Position numbers and translations under genes: made by a program. Positions 1 to 9,917 of a stretch of DNA of 64,000 nucleotides are shown here, one piece after another (the stretch's first letter is position 1; every line of letters begins with the position of its first letter). Below the pieces are notes generated by a model that was given only the letters and a program-made list of their open reading frames with translations, did no database searches and had not been told where the DNA came from. The stretch covers positions 1,922,001 to 1,986,000 of the forward strand of contig NZ_AP019632.1 in NCBI RefSeq assembly GCF_007035645.1, in the 5' to 3' direction. This DNA comes from Enterobacter asburiae (GTDB lineage Bacteria > Pseudomonadota > Gammaproteobacteria > Enterobacterales > Enterobacteriaceae).

Positions 1-168
1 CTGCATGCGTAGCGAGCCTGCCTCGTTGATGGCATGCGCATTACCCTGTACGCCCTGTACCAGCCAGCCGGAGATCGCCATGCCGGTCACGCCGATGGCG
101 GTGGACAGCAAAACAATCAGAGCGAGCTGATTCACGAGCGTCAGCGGAGATAAACATCTTTTTAACAT
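1..168 (-). CDS. narX: Nitrate/nitrite sensor histidine kinase NarX, N-terminal part
   Basis: Only the first 56 codons are present; the gene runs off the left edge. The translation starts MLKRCLSPLTLVNQ, continues into a hydrophobic first membrane segment (about residues 15-37), then the periplasmic stretch GVQGNAHAINEAGSLRMQ, which is the P-box region where NarX senses nitrate and nitrite. NarX is the membrane kinase that phosphorylates NarL. It is divergent from narK, as in E. coli, and probably continues into narL beyond the edge. The ATG at 168 is supported by the match to the family N-terminus. Confidence 0.93.
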   Translation of the reverse strand, partial: MLKRCLSPLTLVNQLALIVLLSTAIGVTGMAISGWLVQGVQGNAHAINEAGSLRMQ

Positions 169-236
169 AGAGGTGGCGTGCTCCTGACGTGGCCTGCTTG
201 CAGGAATGGCGCTATTCTGGTGCATACCCTGGAGTA

Positions 237-419
237 TACCCATACCAATAAAGGATTACCCCTAAATTGCCAACGGAGTAGGGGGAAGGAGGTGGGGGTA
301 GTCTGGAACCGTCAGTGCCGTGAAAAACCACGTCTTTTTTACCGAATTAGCCTACTCACTAAGGGTGAGGCCTTATTTTACGCCGCAAATTCTCCCACTT
401 TTCCTTTGATTTATATCAA
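237..419. promoter_or_regulatory. narX-narK intergenic control region: NarL heptamers and FNR box
   Basis: A 309-base gap separates the divergent genes. A perfect FNR box, TTGAT-TTAT-ATCAA, lies at 406-419. With the -10 candidate TAATGT at 441-446 it would be centred near -41, the class II position, so narK should be activated anaerobically. A 7-2-7 pair resembling a NarL/NarP site lies at 353-368 (TACTCAC, 2 bases, AGGGTGA), close to -90. Single heptamers TACCCAT (237-243) and TACCCCT (257-263) lie further up. The arrangement is that expected for narK; the TSS is inferred. Confidence 0.82.
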
Positions 420-477
420 CTTACCGCCGCCCTAAAGCCCTAATGTTTGCAGCATCATTCGAGAATCAGAGGTGTCT

Positions 478-1875
478 ATGAGTCACTCATCCGCTCCCGA
501 AAGGGAAAATGGTGCCGTTATTACAGACTGGCGTCCAGAGGATCCGGCGTTCTGGCAACAGCGCGGCCATCGTGTAGCCAGCCGGAATCTGTGGATTTCC
601 GTGCCGTGTTTGTTATTAGCGTTTTGCGTATGGATGTTGTTTAGCGCGGTGGCGGTAAATCTGCCGAAAGTGGGTTTTACGTTTACGACCGATCAGCTGT
701 TCATGCTGACCGCGCTGCCGTCGCTGTCAGGCGCGCTGCTGCGTGTGCCTTACGCGTTTATGGTGCCGGTGTTTGGCGGTCGTCGCTGGACGGCGTTCAG
801 TACGGGCATCATGATCGTCCCCTGCGTCTGGCTCGGCTTCGCGGTGCAGGATACCTCTACGCCGTTCAGCGTGTTCGTGATTATTTCCCTGCTGTGCGGT
901 TTTGCGGGTGCGAACTTCGCCTCCAGCATGGCGAACATCAGCTTCTTCTTCCCGAAAGCGAAGCAGGGCGGTGCGCTGGGCATTAACGGCGGCCTGGGGA
1001 ATATGGGCGTCAGCGTGATGCAGCTGATTGCCCCGCTGGCGATCTCTGTTTCTATTTTCGCGGCCTTTGGCGGCGGTGGCGTTGAGCAGGCGGATGGTTC
1101 TTCCCTCTATCTGCAGAACGCCGCCTGGATCTGGGTACCTTTCCTGGTGGTCTTCACCCTCGCAGCCTGGTTCTTTATGAATGACCTGTCCGCGTCGAAG
1201 GCGTCGCTGAGCGAACAGCTGCCGGTGCTGAAGCGTGGACACCTCTGGGTGATGGCGCTGCTGTATCTGGCCACCTTCGGTTCGTTTATCGGCTTCTCTG
1301 CGGGCTTCGCGATGCTGTCGAAAACGCAGTTCCCGGAGATTCAGATCCTGCACTTTGCCTTCTTCGGGCCGTTTATCGGTGCCCTGGCGCGTTCGCTGGG
1401 CGGCATGGTCTCTGACCGTCTCGGCGGTACCCGCGTGACGCTGGTGAACTTCGTCGTGATGGCGGTCTTCTGCGCGCTGCTGTTCCTGACGCTGCCCGTC
1501 GACGGGCAGGGCGGTAACTTCATCGCCTTCTTCGGCGTGTTTATGGTGCTGTTCCTGACGGCCGGGCTGGGGAGCGCGTCTACCTTCCAGATGATCTCCG
1601 TGATCTTCCGTAAGCTGACGATGGATCGGGTGAAGGCGCAGGGCGGTAGCGAAGAGCAGGCCATGCGCGAAGCGGCGACGGATACGGCCGCGGCGCTGGG
1701 CTTTATCTCTGCCATCGGCGCGATTGGCGGCTTCTTTATCCCGAAAGCGTTCGGTATCTCTCTGGACCTGACCGGCTCACCGGCCGGCGCCATGAAAGTC
1801 TTCCTCGTCTTCTATATCGCCTGCGTTGTGATTACGTGGCTGGTATATGGCCGAAATACCAAGAAAAATAAGTAA
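478..1875 (+). CDS. narK: Nitrate/nitrite antiporter NarK
   Basis: A 465-residue inner membrane protein of the major facilitator superfamily, NNP family, importing nitrate in exchange for nitrite during nitrate respiration. Twelve membrane segments are apparent. The nitrate-binding arginines fall at R89 and R305, as in E. coli NarK, and the NNP glycine signature GGLGNMGV is at about 171-178, with its second copy near AIGAIGGFF. I chose the ATG at 478 because the family begins MSHSSAPER; an in-frame GTG at 472 is also possible. It lies directly upstream of narG and ends in its own strong terminator. Confidence 0.97.
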   Translation: MSHSSAPERENGAVITDWRPEDPAFWQQRGHRVASRNLWISVPCLLLAFCVWMLFSAVAVNLPKVGFTFTTDQLFMLTALPSLSGALLRVPYAFMVPVFGGRRWTAFSTGIMIVPCVWLGFAVQDTSTPFSVFVIISLLCGFAGANFASSMANISFFFPKAKQGGALGINGGLGNMGVSVMQLIAPLAISVSIFAAFGGGGVEQADGSSLYLQNAAWIWVPFLVVFTLAAWFFMNDLSASKASLSEQLPVLKRGHLWVMALLYLATFGSFIGFSAGFAMLSKTQFPEIQILHFAFFGPFIGALARSLGGMVSDRLGGTRVTLVNFVVMAVFCALLFLTLPVDGQGGNFIAFFGVFMVLFLTAGLGSASTFQMISVIFRKLTMDRVKAQGGSEEQAMREAATDTAAALGFISAIGAIGGFFIPKAFGISLDLTGSPAGAMKVFLVFYIACVVITWLVYGRNTKKNK

Positions 1876-1892
1876 GTGTGATTATCCGTTTA

Positions 1893-1918
1893 CGCGGCCT
1901 TCGGGCCGCGTTTTTTTT
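1893..1918 (+). terminator. narK Rho-independent terminator
   Basis: Stem CGCGGCC (1893-1899), loop TTCG, complementary GGCCGCG (1904-1910), followed by eight T residues (1911-1918). It begins 17 bases after the narK stop. Confidence 0.92.
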
Positions 1919-2006
1919 AGCCTGAATAATAGTTACAACATACTTACGGCTTTTACGGCAGACGCCTGCGGTGACACTGCGATCGCCATCGCTTTGCAGG
2001 TGGCTC

Positions 2007-2198
2007 TACCCCTTAATACCTGAGATGTTAAATTTTGACTGGCTTTTTGTACGATAAAATAAAAATAACTCTATATTTCATGATGATATGAAATTTTTGA
2101 AGATACCGCTTTGGTGGTATTTGGTGTAACCCCTCGCCTGAAAGTCCCTCCTCGTCTTGATCGTTATCAATTCTCCCCCTCTTTCAGGGCGTTACCTT
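2007..2198 (+). promoter_or_regulatory. narGHJI promoter region: NarL site, AT-rich bend, FNR box
   Basis: This is the 381-base gap between narK and narG. An FNR box TTGAT-CGTT-ATCAA is at 2157-2170. A -10 candidate, TACCTT, is at 2193-2198, placing the box near -41 of a start at about 2205. A NarL heptamer TACCCCT (2007-2013) sits near -195, the position of the distal NarL site in E. coli narG. Between them, about 2040-2100, is AT-rich DNA suited to the IHF bend known there, though I cannot assign an exact IHF site. narG has a good ribosome site, ACAGGAGA, just before 2257. Confidence 0.82.
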
Positions 2199-2256
2199 CG
2201 CTGCAAATCAGCAATGTCGATTTAGAGAGCCACAGGCTCCACACAGGAGATACCCG

Positions 2257-5200
2257 ATGAGCAAATTTTTGGACCGGTTTCGCTACTTCAAACAGAAGGG
2301 TGAAACTTTTGCCGATGGGCACGGCCAGGTTCTGGATACCAACCGGGACTGGGAAGACGGTTACCGCCAGCGCTGGCAGCATGACAAAGTCGTCCGTTCG
2401 ACCCACGGCGTGAACTGTACCGGCTCATGCAGCTGGAAGATTTTCGTTAAAAACGGTCTGGTGACCTGGGAAATGCAGCAGACCGACTATCCGCGCACCC
2501 GCCCGGATATGCCAAACCACGAACCGCGCGGCTGCCCGCGCGGTGCCAGCTACTCCTGGTATCTCTACAGCGCTAACCGTCTGAAATACCCGCTGATGCG
2601 CAAGCGCCTGATGAAAATGTGGCGTGAGGCGAAAGTACAGCACAGCGATCCGGTGGATGCCTGGGCGTCCATCATCGAAGACGCTGACAAAGCAAAAAGC
2701 TTCAAGCAGGCTCGCGGTCGCGGCGGTTTCGTTCGCTCCTCGTGGAAAGAGGTAAACGAGCTGATTGCCGCCTCCAACGTCTACACCGTTAAAACCTACG
2801 GTCCTGACCGCGTGGCGGGCTTCTCGCCTATCCCGGCGATGTCGATGGTCTCTTACGCCTCCGGGGCGCGCTATCTGTCGCTGATCGGCGGTACCTGCCT
2901 GAGCTTCTACGACTGGTACTGCGACCTGCCGCCTGCGTCTCCGCAGACCTGGGGCGAGCAGACCGACGTGCCGGAATCCGCGGACTGGTATAACTCCAGC
3001 TACATCATCGCCTGGGGCTCAAACGTACCTCAGACCCGTACGCCGGACGCGCACTTCTTTACCGAAGTCCGTTACAAAGGCACCAAAACCGTGGCGGTGA
3101 CCCCTGACTACGCGGAAATCGCCAAGCTTTGCGATCTGTGGCTGGCGCCGAAACAGGGTACCGACGCCGCGATGGCGATGGCGATGGGCCACGTCATGCT
3201 GCGTGAATTCCATCTTGATAAGCCAAGCCAGTACTTCACCGACTACGTTCGCCGCTACACCGACATGCCGATGCTGGTCATGCTGGAAGAGCGGGAGGGC
3301 TACTATGCCGCTGGCCGCACGCTGCGCGCCGCCGATCTGGTGGATTCGCTGGGCCAGGAAAACAACCCTGAGTGGAAAACCGTTGCGTATAACAGCAACG
3401 GCGAGCTGGTGGCGCCAAACGGCTCAATCGGCTTCCGCTGGGGCGAGAAGGGCAAGTGGAACCTTGAGCAACGCAACGGTACGACCGGTGAAGAGACGGA
3501 GCTGCGCCTAAGCATGCTGGGTAGCCAGGACGAGATCGCCGAGGTCGGGTTCCCGTACTTCGGTGGCGAAGGTTCAGAGCACTTCAACAAGGTTGAACTG
3601 AAAAACGTTCTGATGCACAAACTACCGGTTAAGCGCCTGCAGCTGGCCGACGGCTCTACCGCGCTGGTCACCACCGTTTATGACCTGACCATGGCGAACT
3701 ACGGTCTGGAACGCGGTCTGGGCGATGAAAACTGCGCAACCGGCTATGACGACGTGAAGGCCTACACCCCGGCCTGGGCGGAACAGATTACCGGCGTGCC
3801 ACGTGCGCACATTACCCGTATCGCACGTGAGTTCGCTGAAAACGCGGACAAAACGCACGGCCGTTCGATGATCATCGTCGGCGCGGGTCTGAACCACTGG
3901 TATCACCTCGATATGAACTATCGCGGTCTGATCAACATGCTGATCTTCTGCGGCTGCGTTGGTCAGAGCGGCGGCGGCTGGGCACACTACGTCGGCCAGG
4001 AAAAACTGCGTCCGCAGACCGGCTGGCAGCCGCTGGCGTTTGCCCTCGACTGGCAGCGTCCGGCACGCCATATGAACAGTACCTCCTACTTCTATAACCA
4101 CTCCAGCCAGTGGCGCTACGAAACGGTCACCGCGCAGGAGCTGCTGTCGCCGATGGCGGATAAATCCCGCTACAGCGGCCACCTGATTGACTTCAACGTG
4201 CGCGCAGAGCGCATGGGCTGGCTGCCGTCGGCGCCGCAGCTGGGCACTAACCCGCTGCGCATTGCGGAAGCGGCGAAGCAGGCGGGCATGTCACCGGTGG
4301 ATTACACCGTGAAATCCCTGAAGGATGGCTCAATCCGCTTCGCGGCTGAACAGCCGGAGAACGGTAAAAACCATCCGCGTAACCTGTTCATCTGGCGCTC
4401 CAACCTGCTGGGCTCGTCCGGTAAAGGCCACGAGTACATGCTGAAATACCTGCTCGGTACCGAAAACGGTATCCAGGGGAAAGATCTCGGCAAGCAGGGC
4501 GGCGTGAAGCCGGAAGAGGTGGAGTGGAAAGATAACGGCCTCGACGGCAAGTTGGATCTGGTGGTGACGCTCGACTTCCGTCTGTCCAGCACCTGCCTGT
4601 ACTCCGACATCGTGCTGCCAACCGCGACCTGGTACGAAAAAGACGACATGAATACCTCGGATATGCATCCGTTTATTCATCCGCTGTCTGCGGCCGTTGA
4701 CCCGGCGTGGGAATCGAAAAGCGACTGGGATATCTACAAAGACATCGCGAAGAAATTCTCCGAAGTCTGCGTAGGGCACCTCGGCAAAGAGACCGACGTG
4801 GTGACGCTGCCAATCCAGCACGACTCCGCCGCCGAACTGGCGCAGCCGCTGGACGTGAAGGACTGGAAAAAAGGCGAATGCGACCTGATCCCGGGCGTAA
4901 CCGCGCCGCACATTATTCCGGTTGAACGCGACTATCCGGCAACCTACGAGCGCTTTACCTCTATCGGCCCGCTGATGGAGAAAATCGGTAACGGCGGGAA
5001 GGGGATCGCCTGGAACACCCAGAGCGAGATGGATCTGCTGCGCAAGCTCAACTACACCAAAGCGGACGGCCCGGCGAAAGGCCAGCCCATGCTGAACACG
5101 GCGATTGATGCAGCAGAGATGATCCTGACCCTGGCCCCGGAAACCAACGGCCACGTTGCCGTCAAAGCCTGGGCGGCGCTGAGCGAGTTCACCGGTCGCG

Positions 5201-6000
5201 ACCATACGCACCTGGCGACGAATAAAGAGGAAGAGAAAATCCGCTTCCGCGATATTCAGGCGCAGCCGCGCAAGATTATCTCCAGCCCGACCTGGTCTGG
5301 CCTGGAGGATGAGCACGTGTCCTATAACGCGGGCTACACCAACGTTCACGAGCTGATCCCATGGCGCACCCTGTCCGGTCGTCAGTCGCTGTATCAGGAT
5401 CACCAGTGGATGCGCGACTTCGGTGAAAGCCTGCTGGTCTACCGTCCGCCAATCGACACCCGCTCCGTGAAAGCGGTGATGGGCGCGAAATCGAACGGTA
5501 ACCCTGAGAAGGCGCTGAACTTCCTGACGCCGCACCAGAAGTGGGGCATTCACTCCACCTACAGCGACAACCTGCTGATGCTGACCCTGTCTCGCGGCGG
5601 TCCGATTGTCTGGATGAGCGAAACGGACGCCAAAGATCTGGATATCGAAGATAACGACTGGATCGAAGTGTTCAACAGCAACGGTGCCCTGACGGCGCGT
5701 GCGGTGGTGAGCCAGCGCGTACCGGCCGGGATGACCATGATGTACCACGCGCAGGAACGTATCGTTAACCTGCCGGGGTCAGAAATTACCGAGCAGCGCG
5801 GCGGGATCCACAACTCTGTGACCCGTATTACGCCGAAGCCGACCCACATGATCGGTGGCTATGCGCAGCTGGCCTACGGCTTTAACTACTACGGCACCGT
5901 AGGATCGAACCGCGATGAGTTCGTGGTGGTACGTAAGATGAAGAATATTAACTGGTTAGACGGCGAAGGTAATGACCAGGTACAGGAGAGCGTAAAATGA
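2257..6000 (+). CDS. narG: Respiratory nitrate reductase alpha subunit NarG
   Basis: The 1247-residue catalytic subunit that reduces nitrate to nitrite at a molybdenum bis-MGD centre on the cytoplasmic face of the membrane. The FS0 [4Fe-4S] ligands are present as H50, C54, C58 and C93, and the aspartate molybdenum ligand is D223 in SFYDWYCDLPP. The N-terminus RFRYFKQKG is the degenerate twin-arginine-like remnant typical of NarG. Length matches the family exactly. It overlaps narH by four bases (ATGA), showing translational coupling in the operon. Confidence 0.98.
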   Translation: MSKFLDRFRYFKQKGETFADGHGQVLDTNRDWEDGYRQRWQHDKVVRSTHGVNCTGSCSWKIFVKNGLVTWEMQQTDYPRTRPDMPNHEPRGCPRGASYSWYLYSANRLKYPLMRKRLMKMWREAKVQHSDPVDAWASIIEDADKAKSFKQARGRGGFVRSSWKEVNELIAASNVYTVKTYGPDRVAGFSPIPAMSMVSYASGARYLSLIGGTCLSFYDWYCDLPPASPQTWGEQTDVPESADWYNSSYIIAWGSNVPQTRTPDAHFFTEVRYKGTKTVAVTPDYAEIAKLCDLWLAPKQGTDAAMAMAMGHVMLREFHLDKPSQYFTDYVRRYTDMPMLVMLEEREGYYAAGRTLRAADLVDSLGQENNPEWKTVAYNSNGELVAPNGSIGFRWGEKGKWNLEQRNGTTGEETELRLSMLGSQDEIAEVGFPYFGGEGSEHFNKVELKNVLMHKLPVKRLQLADGSTALVTTVYDLTMANYGLERGLGDENCATGYDDVKAYTPAWAEQITGVPRAHITRIAREFAENADKTHGRSMIIVGAGLNHWYHLDMNYRGLINMLIFCGCVGQSGGGWAHYVGQEKLRPQTGWQPLAFALDWQRPARHMNSTSYFYNHSSQWRYETVTAQELLSPMADKSRYSGHLIDFNVRAERMGWLPSAPQLGTNPLRIAEAAKQAGMSPVDYTVKSLKDGSIRFAAEQPENGKNHPRNLFIWRSNLLGSSGKGHEYMLKYLLGTENGIQGKDLGKQGGVKPEEVEWKDNGLDGKLDLVVTLDFRLSSTCLYSDIVLPTATWYEKDDMNTSDMHPFIHPLSAAVDPAWESKSDWDIYKDIAKKFSEVCVGHLGKETDVVTLPIQHDSAAELAQPLDVKDWKKGECDLIPGVTAPHIIPVERDYPATYERFTSIGPLMEKIGNGGKGIAWNTQSEMDLLRKLNYTKADGPAKGQPMLNTAIDAAEMILTLAPETNGHVAVKAWAALSEFTGRDHTHLATNKEEEKIRFRDIQAQPRKIISSPTWSGLEDEHVSYNAGYTNVHELIPWRTLSGRQSLYQDHQWMRDFGESLLVYRPPIDTRSVKAVMGAKSNGNPEKALNFLTPHQKWGIHSTYSDNLLMLTLSRGGPIVWMSETDAKDLDIEDNDWIEVFNSNGALTARAVVSQRVPAGMTMMYHAQERIVNLPGSEITEQRGGIHNSVTRITPKPTHMIGGYAQLAYGFNYYGTVGSNRDEFVVVRKMKNINWLDGEGNDQVQESVK

Positions 6001-7532
6001 AAATTCGTTCACAAGTCGGCATGGTGCTGAATCTGGATAAATGCATCGGCTGTCATACCTGCTCGGTCACCTGTAAAAACGTCTGGACCAGCCGTGAAGG
6101 TATGGAGTACGCCTGGTTCAACAACGTGGAAAGCAAGCCGGGCACCGGCTTCCCGACCGACTGGGAAAACCAGGAGAAATGGAAGGGCGGCTGGATCCGT
6201 AAAATCAACGGCAAGCTGCAGCCGCGCATGGGTAACCGCGCGATGCTGCTGGGTAAAATCTTCGCTAACCCGCACCTGCCGGGCATCGACGATTACTACG
6301 AGCCGTTTGACTACGACTACCAGAACCTGCACAACGCGCCGGAAAGCAAGCACCAGCCGATCGCTCGTCCGCGCTCGCTGATCACCGGTCAGCGCATGGA
6401 CAAGATCACCAGCGGTCCAAACTGGGAGGAGATTCTGGGCGGCGAGTTCGAGAAACGCGCCAAAGACCAGAACTTCGAGAACATGCAGAAGGCGATGTAC
6501 GGCCAGTTCGAAAATACCTTCATGATGTATCTGCCGCGCCTGTGCGAGCACTGCCTTAACCCGGCGTGCGTGGCGACCTGCCCAAGCGGCGCTATCTACA
6601 AGCGTGAAGAAGATGGCATCGTGCTGATCGACCAGGACAAGTGCCGCGGCTGGCGTATGTGCATCACCGGCTGCCCGTACAAAAAAATCTACTTCAACTG
6701 GAAGAGCGGTAAATCTGAGAAGTGCATCTTCTGCTACCCGCGTATCGAAGCCGGAATGCCGACCGTCTGCTCAGAAAGCTGCGTAGGCCGTATTCGCTAC
6801 CTCGGCGTGCTGCTGTATGACGCGGACGCGATTGAAAATGCCGCCAGCACCGAGCACGAGAAAGATCTGTATCAGCGTCAGCTGGACGTGTTCCTCGATC
6901 CGAACGATCCGAAGGTGATTGAACAGGCGCTGAAGGACGGCGTGCCGCAGAGCGTGATTGACGCGGCGCAGCAGTCACCGGTGTACAAAATGGCGATGGA
7001 CTGGAAGCTGGCCCTGCCGCTGCACCCGGAATACCGCACCCTGCCGATGGTCTGGTACGTGCCGCCGCTGTCGCCGATTCAGTCCGCGGCTGACGCGGGC
7101 GAACTGGGCAGCAACGGCATCCTGCCGGACGTGGAAAGCCTGCGTATTCCGGTTCAGTACCTGGCGAACCTGTTGACCGCCGGGGACACCCAGCCGGTAC
7201 TGCTCGCGCTGAAGCGTATGCTGGCGATGCGTCACTTCAAACGTGCGGAAACCGTAGACGGTGTGACCGATACCCGCGCGCTGGAAGAGGTCGGTCTGAC
7301 CGAAGCGCAGGCGCAGGAGATGTACCGCTATCTGGCGATTGCCAACTACGAAGACCGTTTCGTGGTGCCGAGCAGCCACCGCGAGCTGGCCCGTGAAGCC
7401 TTCCCGGAAAAAAATGGCTGTGGCTTTACCTTTGGCGACGGTTGCCACGGGTCAGACAGCAAATTCAACCTGTTCAACAGCCGCCGCATCGATGCCATGG
7501 ATGTGACCAGCAAAACGGAGCCGCACCAATGA
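5997..7532 (+). CDS. narH: Respiratory nitrate reductase beta subunit NarH
   Basis: The 511-residue iron-sulfur subunit that passes electrons from NarI heme to NarG. The first ferredoxin motif has C16, C19, C22 and C26 (CIGCHTCSVTCKNVW). Further cysteine groups follow in CEHCLNPACVATCP, CRGWRMCITGCP and CIFCYPRIEAGMPTVCSESC. The tryptophan in CRGWRMC replaces a cysteine and marks the [3Fe-4S] cluster, as known for NarH. It overlaps both narG and narJ by four bases. Confidence 0.98.
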   Translation: MKIRSQVGMVLNLDKCIGCHTCSVTCKNVWTSREGMEYAWFNNVESKPGTGFPTDWENQEKWKGGWIRKINGKLQPRMGNRAMLLGKIFANPHLPGIDDYYEPFDYDYQNLHNAPESKHQPIARPRSLITGQRMDKITSGPNWEEILGGEFEKRAKDQNFENMQKAMYGQFENTFMMYLPRLCEHCLNPACVATCPSGAIYKREEDGIVLIDQDKCRGWRMCITGCPYKKIYFNWKSGKSEKCIFCYPRIEAGMPTVCSESCVGRIRYLGVLLYDADAIENAASTEHEKDLYQRQLDVFLDPNDPKVIEQALKDGVPQSVIDAAQQSPVYKMAMDWKLALPLHPEYRTLPMVWYVPPLSPIQSAADAGELGSNGILPDVESLRIPVQYLANLLTAGDTQPVLLALKRMLAMRHFKRAETVDGVTDTRALEEVGLTEAQAQEMYRYLAIANYEDRFVVPSSHRELAREAFPEKNGCGFTFGDGCHGSDSKFNLFNSRRIDAMDVTSKTEPHQ

Positions 7533-8239
7533 TTGAACTCGTCATTGTTTCGCGTCTGCTCGAGTACCCGGATGCTGCGCTTGCGCAGCATCAGCAGGAA
7601 CTCTTTGATGCACTCGCGTCATCTGAAAACCTGGATAAAGACGATGCCCAGACGCTGGGTGTTTTCCTCCGCGATCTGCTGGCGCGCGACCTTCTGGATG
7701 CCCAGTCGGACTACAGCCAGCTGTTTGACCGCGGGCGCGCTACGTCGCTGCTGCTGTTTGAACACGTTCACGGTGAGTCCCGTGACCGCGGGCAGGCGAT
7801 GGTGGACCTGATGGCCCAGTACGAACAGCACGGCCTGCAGCTCGACAGCCGCGAGCTGCCGGATCATCTCCCGCTGTATCTGGAGTACCTGGCGCAGCTG
7901 CCGAAAGAGGAGGCGCTGGGCGGTCTGCAGGATATCGCGCCGATCCTGGCGCTGCTCGGCGCGCGTCTTCAGCAGCGCGAGAGCCGCTATGCTGTTCTGT
8001 TCGATCTGCTGGTGAAGCTGGCCAACGCCGCGGTCGACAGTGAAAAAGTGGCGGAGAAAATTGCGGATGAAGCCCGCGACGATACCCCACAGGCGCTGGA
8101 TGCGGTCTGGGAAGAAGAGCAGGTGAAATTCTTTGCTGACCAGAACTGCGGCGAGTCTGAAATCTCCGCTCACCAGCGTCGCTTTGCCGGCGCGGTTGCC
8201 CCGCAATATTTGAATATCTCTAACGGAGGACGGCACTAA
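7529..8239 (+). CDS. narJ: Nitrate reductase molybdenum cofactor assembly chaperone NarJ
   Basis: A 236-residue cytoplasmic chaperone (TorD/NarJ family) that binds NarG during cofactor insertion and membrane docking; it is not part of the final enzyme. The protein begins [18 protein letters not shown] and contains the conserved [23 protein letters not shown] region. The ATG at 7529 overlaps the narH stop (ATGA) and gives the family length exactly. An in-frame upstream extension to 7442 would lie inside narH and is rejected. Its stop shares one base with the narI start. Confidence 0.97.
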   Translation: MIELVIVSRLLEYPDAALAQHQQELFDALASSENLDKDDAQTLGVFLRDLLARDLLDAQSDYSQLFDRGRATSLLLFEHVHGESRDRGQAMVDLMAQYEQHGLQLDSRELPDHLPLYLEYLAQLPKEEALGGLQDIAPILALLGARLQQRESRYAVLFDLLVKLANAAVDSEKVAEKIADEARDDTPQALDAVWEEEQVKFFADQNCGESEISAHQRRFAGAVAPQYLNISNGGRH

Positions 8240-8916
8240 TGCACTTCCTGAATATGTTCTTCTTTGACATTTACCCGTATATCGCGGGCACCGTGTTCCT
8301 GGTGGGAAGCTGGCTGCGTTACGACTACGGCCAGTACACCTGGCGTGCCGCCTCCAGCCAGATGCTGGATCGCAAAGGGATGCATGTGGGCTCTAACCTG
8401 TTCCACATCGGTATTCTGGGGATTTTTGCCGGTCACTTCCTCGGGATGCTGACGCCGCACTGGATGTATGAAGCGTGGCTGCCGATCGAGGTGAAGCAGA
8501 AGATGGCGATGATCGCCGGCGGTGCCTGCGGCGTGATGACTCTGGTGGGGGGCCTGCTGCTGCTGAAACGTCGTCTGTTCAGCCCGCGCGTGCGTGCGAC
8601 CACGACCGCAGCGGATATTCTGATCCTCTCCCTGCTGATGGTGCAGTGCGCGCTGGGCCTGCTGACCATTCCGTTCTCGGCGCAGCATATGGACGGCAGC
8701 GAAATGATGAAGCTCGTCGGCTGGGCGCAGTCCGTGGTGACCTTCCACGGCGGAGCCTCCGCGCACCTGGACGGCGTGGCGTTTATCTTCCGCGTTCACC
8801 TGGTGCTGGGGATGACGCTGTTTGTGCTGTTCCCGTTCTCTCGTCTGGTGCATATCTGGAGCGCGCCGGTGGAGTACCTGACGCGCAAATACCAGATTGT
8901 GCGCGCCCGTCGCTAA
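8239..8916 (+). CDS. narI: Respiratory nitrate reductase gamma subunit NarI (cytochrome b)
   Basis: A 225-residue membrane diheme cytochrome b that oxidises quinol and anchors NarGH. Five hydrophobic segments are visible. The four axial heme ligands fall at H56, H66, H187 and H205, as in E. coli NarI. The start codon overlaps the narJ stop (TAATG). The 3' end overlaps the convergent EamA gene by four bases, and the operon terminator lies inside that neighbour's coding region. Confidence 0.98.
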   Translation: MHFLNMFFFDIYPYIAGTVFLVGSWLRYDYGQYTWRAASSQMLDRKGMHVGSNLFHIGILGIFAGHFLGMLTPHWMYEAWLPIEVKQKMAMIAGGACGVMTLVGGLLLLKRRLFSPRVRATTTAADILILSLLMVQCALGLLTIPFSAQHMDGSEMMKLVGWAQSVVTFHGGASAHLDGVAFIFRVHLVLGMTLFVLFPFSRLVHIWSAPVEYLTRKYQIVRARR

Positions 8917-9809
8917 TTCGCCGTTTTGATACCAACCCCGCACTCGCGGGGTTTTTTTTCGCCCCAGCCCAGGTTATTGCCCGCGGCAGCAAACAGGATC
9001 AGCGCGCCGCCCGCCAGCTGCGTCAGGTTCAGCGAGTGTCCGAACACCAGATTATCGACAACGATCGCCACCACCGGATAGATAAACGACAGGGAGCCGG
9101 TAATGGGCGTAGGCAGCTTCTGGATCGCGCTGTAGAGCAGCTGGTACATAATGCCGGTATGGACGATGCCCAGCGTCAGCAGGATCGGCCAGGGAAAATC
9201 ACCGGAAAATGACGGCATGCTGGCAAACGGCAAAAGCATCACGACGCCCGTCAGCACCTGGATAAAGGCAATATGCTGCGGCGCAACGGATCTGAGCTTG
9301 CGGGCAATAATGGCCGTGACCGCATAGAAGAAAGCCGCGGCCATCGCCAGGCCGATTCCGGCGAGCCATTCACCGCCGTGCGCGCCGGTCAGCTCGCTGG
9401 AGAGCAAGATCACCACGCCGCCGAAGGCGAGGAACAGCCAGCCCCATTTCACCAGGCTAACGCGCTCACCTAAAAACATCCCCATTAAGACCAGCATAAA
9501 CGGCTGGGTGTTATAGACCACGGTAGAAAGACCAATCGAGATCCGTTCATAGGCCGCGAAGAGCAGCAGCCAGTTCACCACGAGCGCTACGCCGCCGAGA
9601 ATGGCCAGCAGCAGCGTGGTGCGGGTGAGGGGACTGAAGGGCTTTTGACTTGCCCGGATAAAAATAAAAAGCGCTATTGCCCCGATAAGACAGCGCCAGA
9701 ACACCACTTCCGTCACCGGCAGACCGCTGAGTAAAACAAACGCACCGATAGAGCCGGAAATTAACATCGCCAGGCTCATTTGCCAGACGCCTTTATGGAA
9801 ATCACGCAT
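8913..9809 (-). CDS. EamA/DMT family transporter, unnamed
   Basis: A 298-residue drug/metabolite transporter with about ten membrane segments in two tandem EamA repeats (roughly residues 8-140 and 150-280). Conserved features include [12 protein letters not shown] and the [14 protein letters not shown] segment. EamA proteins export amino acids or other metabolites; the substrate here cannot be read from sequence. Two ATGs occur; the one at 9809 is six bases from AGGAGG and is preferred over 9812, which is only three bases away. It is divergent from an Lrp-type regulator, suggesting control by it. The C-terminal [12 protein letters not shown] is encoded by the narI terminator region and may be a later extension. 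I know of no equivalent gene here in E. coli K-12. Confidence 0.88.
   Translation of the reverse strand: MRDFHKGVWQMSLAMLISGSIGAFVLLSGLPVTEVVFWRCLIGAIALFIFIRASQKPFSPLTRTTLLLAILGGVALVVNWLLLFAAYERISIGLSTVVYNTQPFMLVLMGMFLGERVSLVKWGWLFLAFGGVVILLSSELTGAHGGEWLAGIGLAMAAAFFYAVTAIIARKLRSVAPQHIAFIQVLTGVVMLLPFASMPSFSGDFPWPILLTLGIVHTGIMYQLLYSAIQKLPTPITGSLSFIYPVVAIVVDNLVFGHSLNLTQLAGGALILFAAAGNNLGWGEKKPRECGVGIKTAN
8934..8959 (+). terminator. narGHJI operon terminator
   Basis: Stem AACCCCGC (8934-8941), loop ACTC, complementary GCGGGGTT (8946-8953), then a T run to 8959. It begins 18 bases after the narI stop and lies within the last codons of the convergent EamA gene. Confidence 0.88.
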
Positions 9810-9917
9810 CATCCACCTCCTGATTGTATGACGCTATTGTCGAAAATCGCTGTCGGGTTTTACAGGGATGAGATAAGGTGAAATGCAGTGATGACTTTTT
9901 AAAATTAGGTGAAAACG

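Noticed and set aside
178..435. An 85-codon frame in the narX-narK gap
   Set aside because: It runs across the NarL and FNR sites of the narK promoter and has no homologue I recognise.
4330..5748. A 472-codon frame antisense to narG
   Set aside because: His, Arg and Gln-rich translation typical of the reverse complement of GC-rich coding DNA; no recognisable domain.
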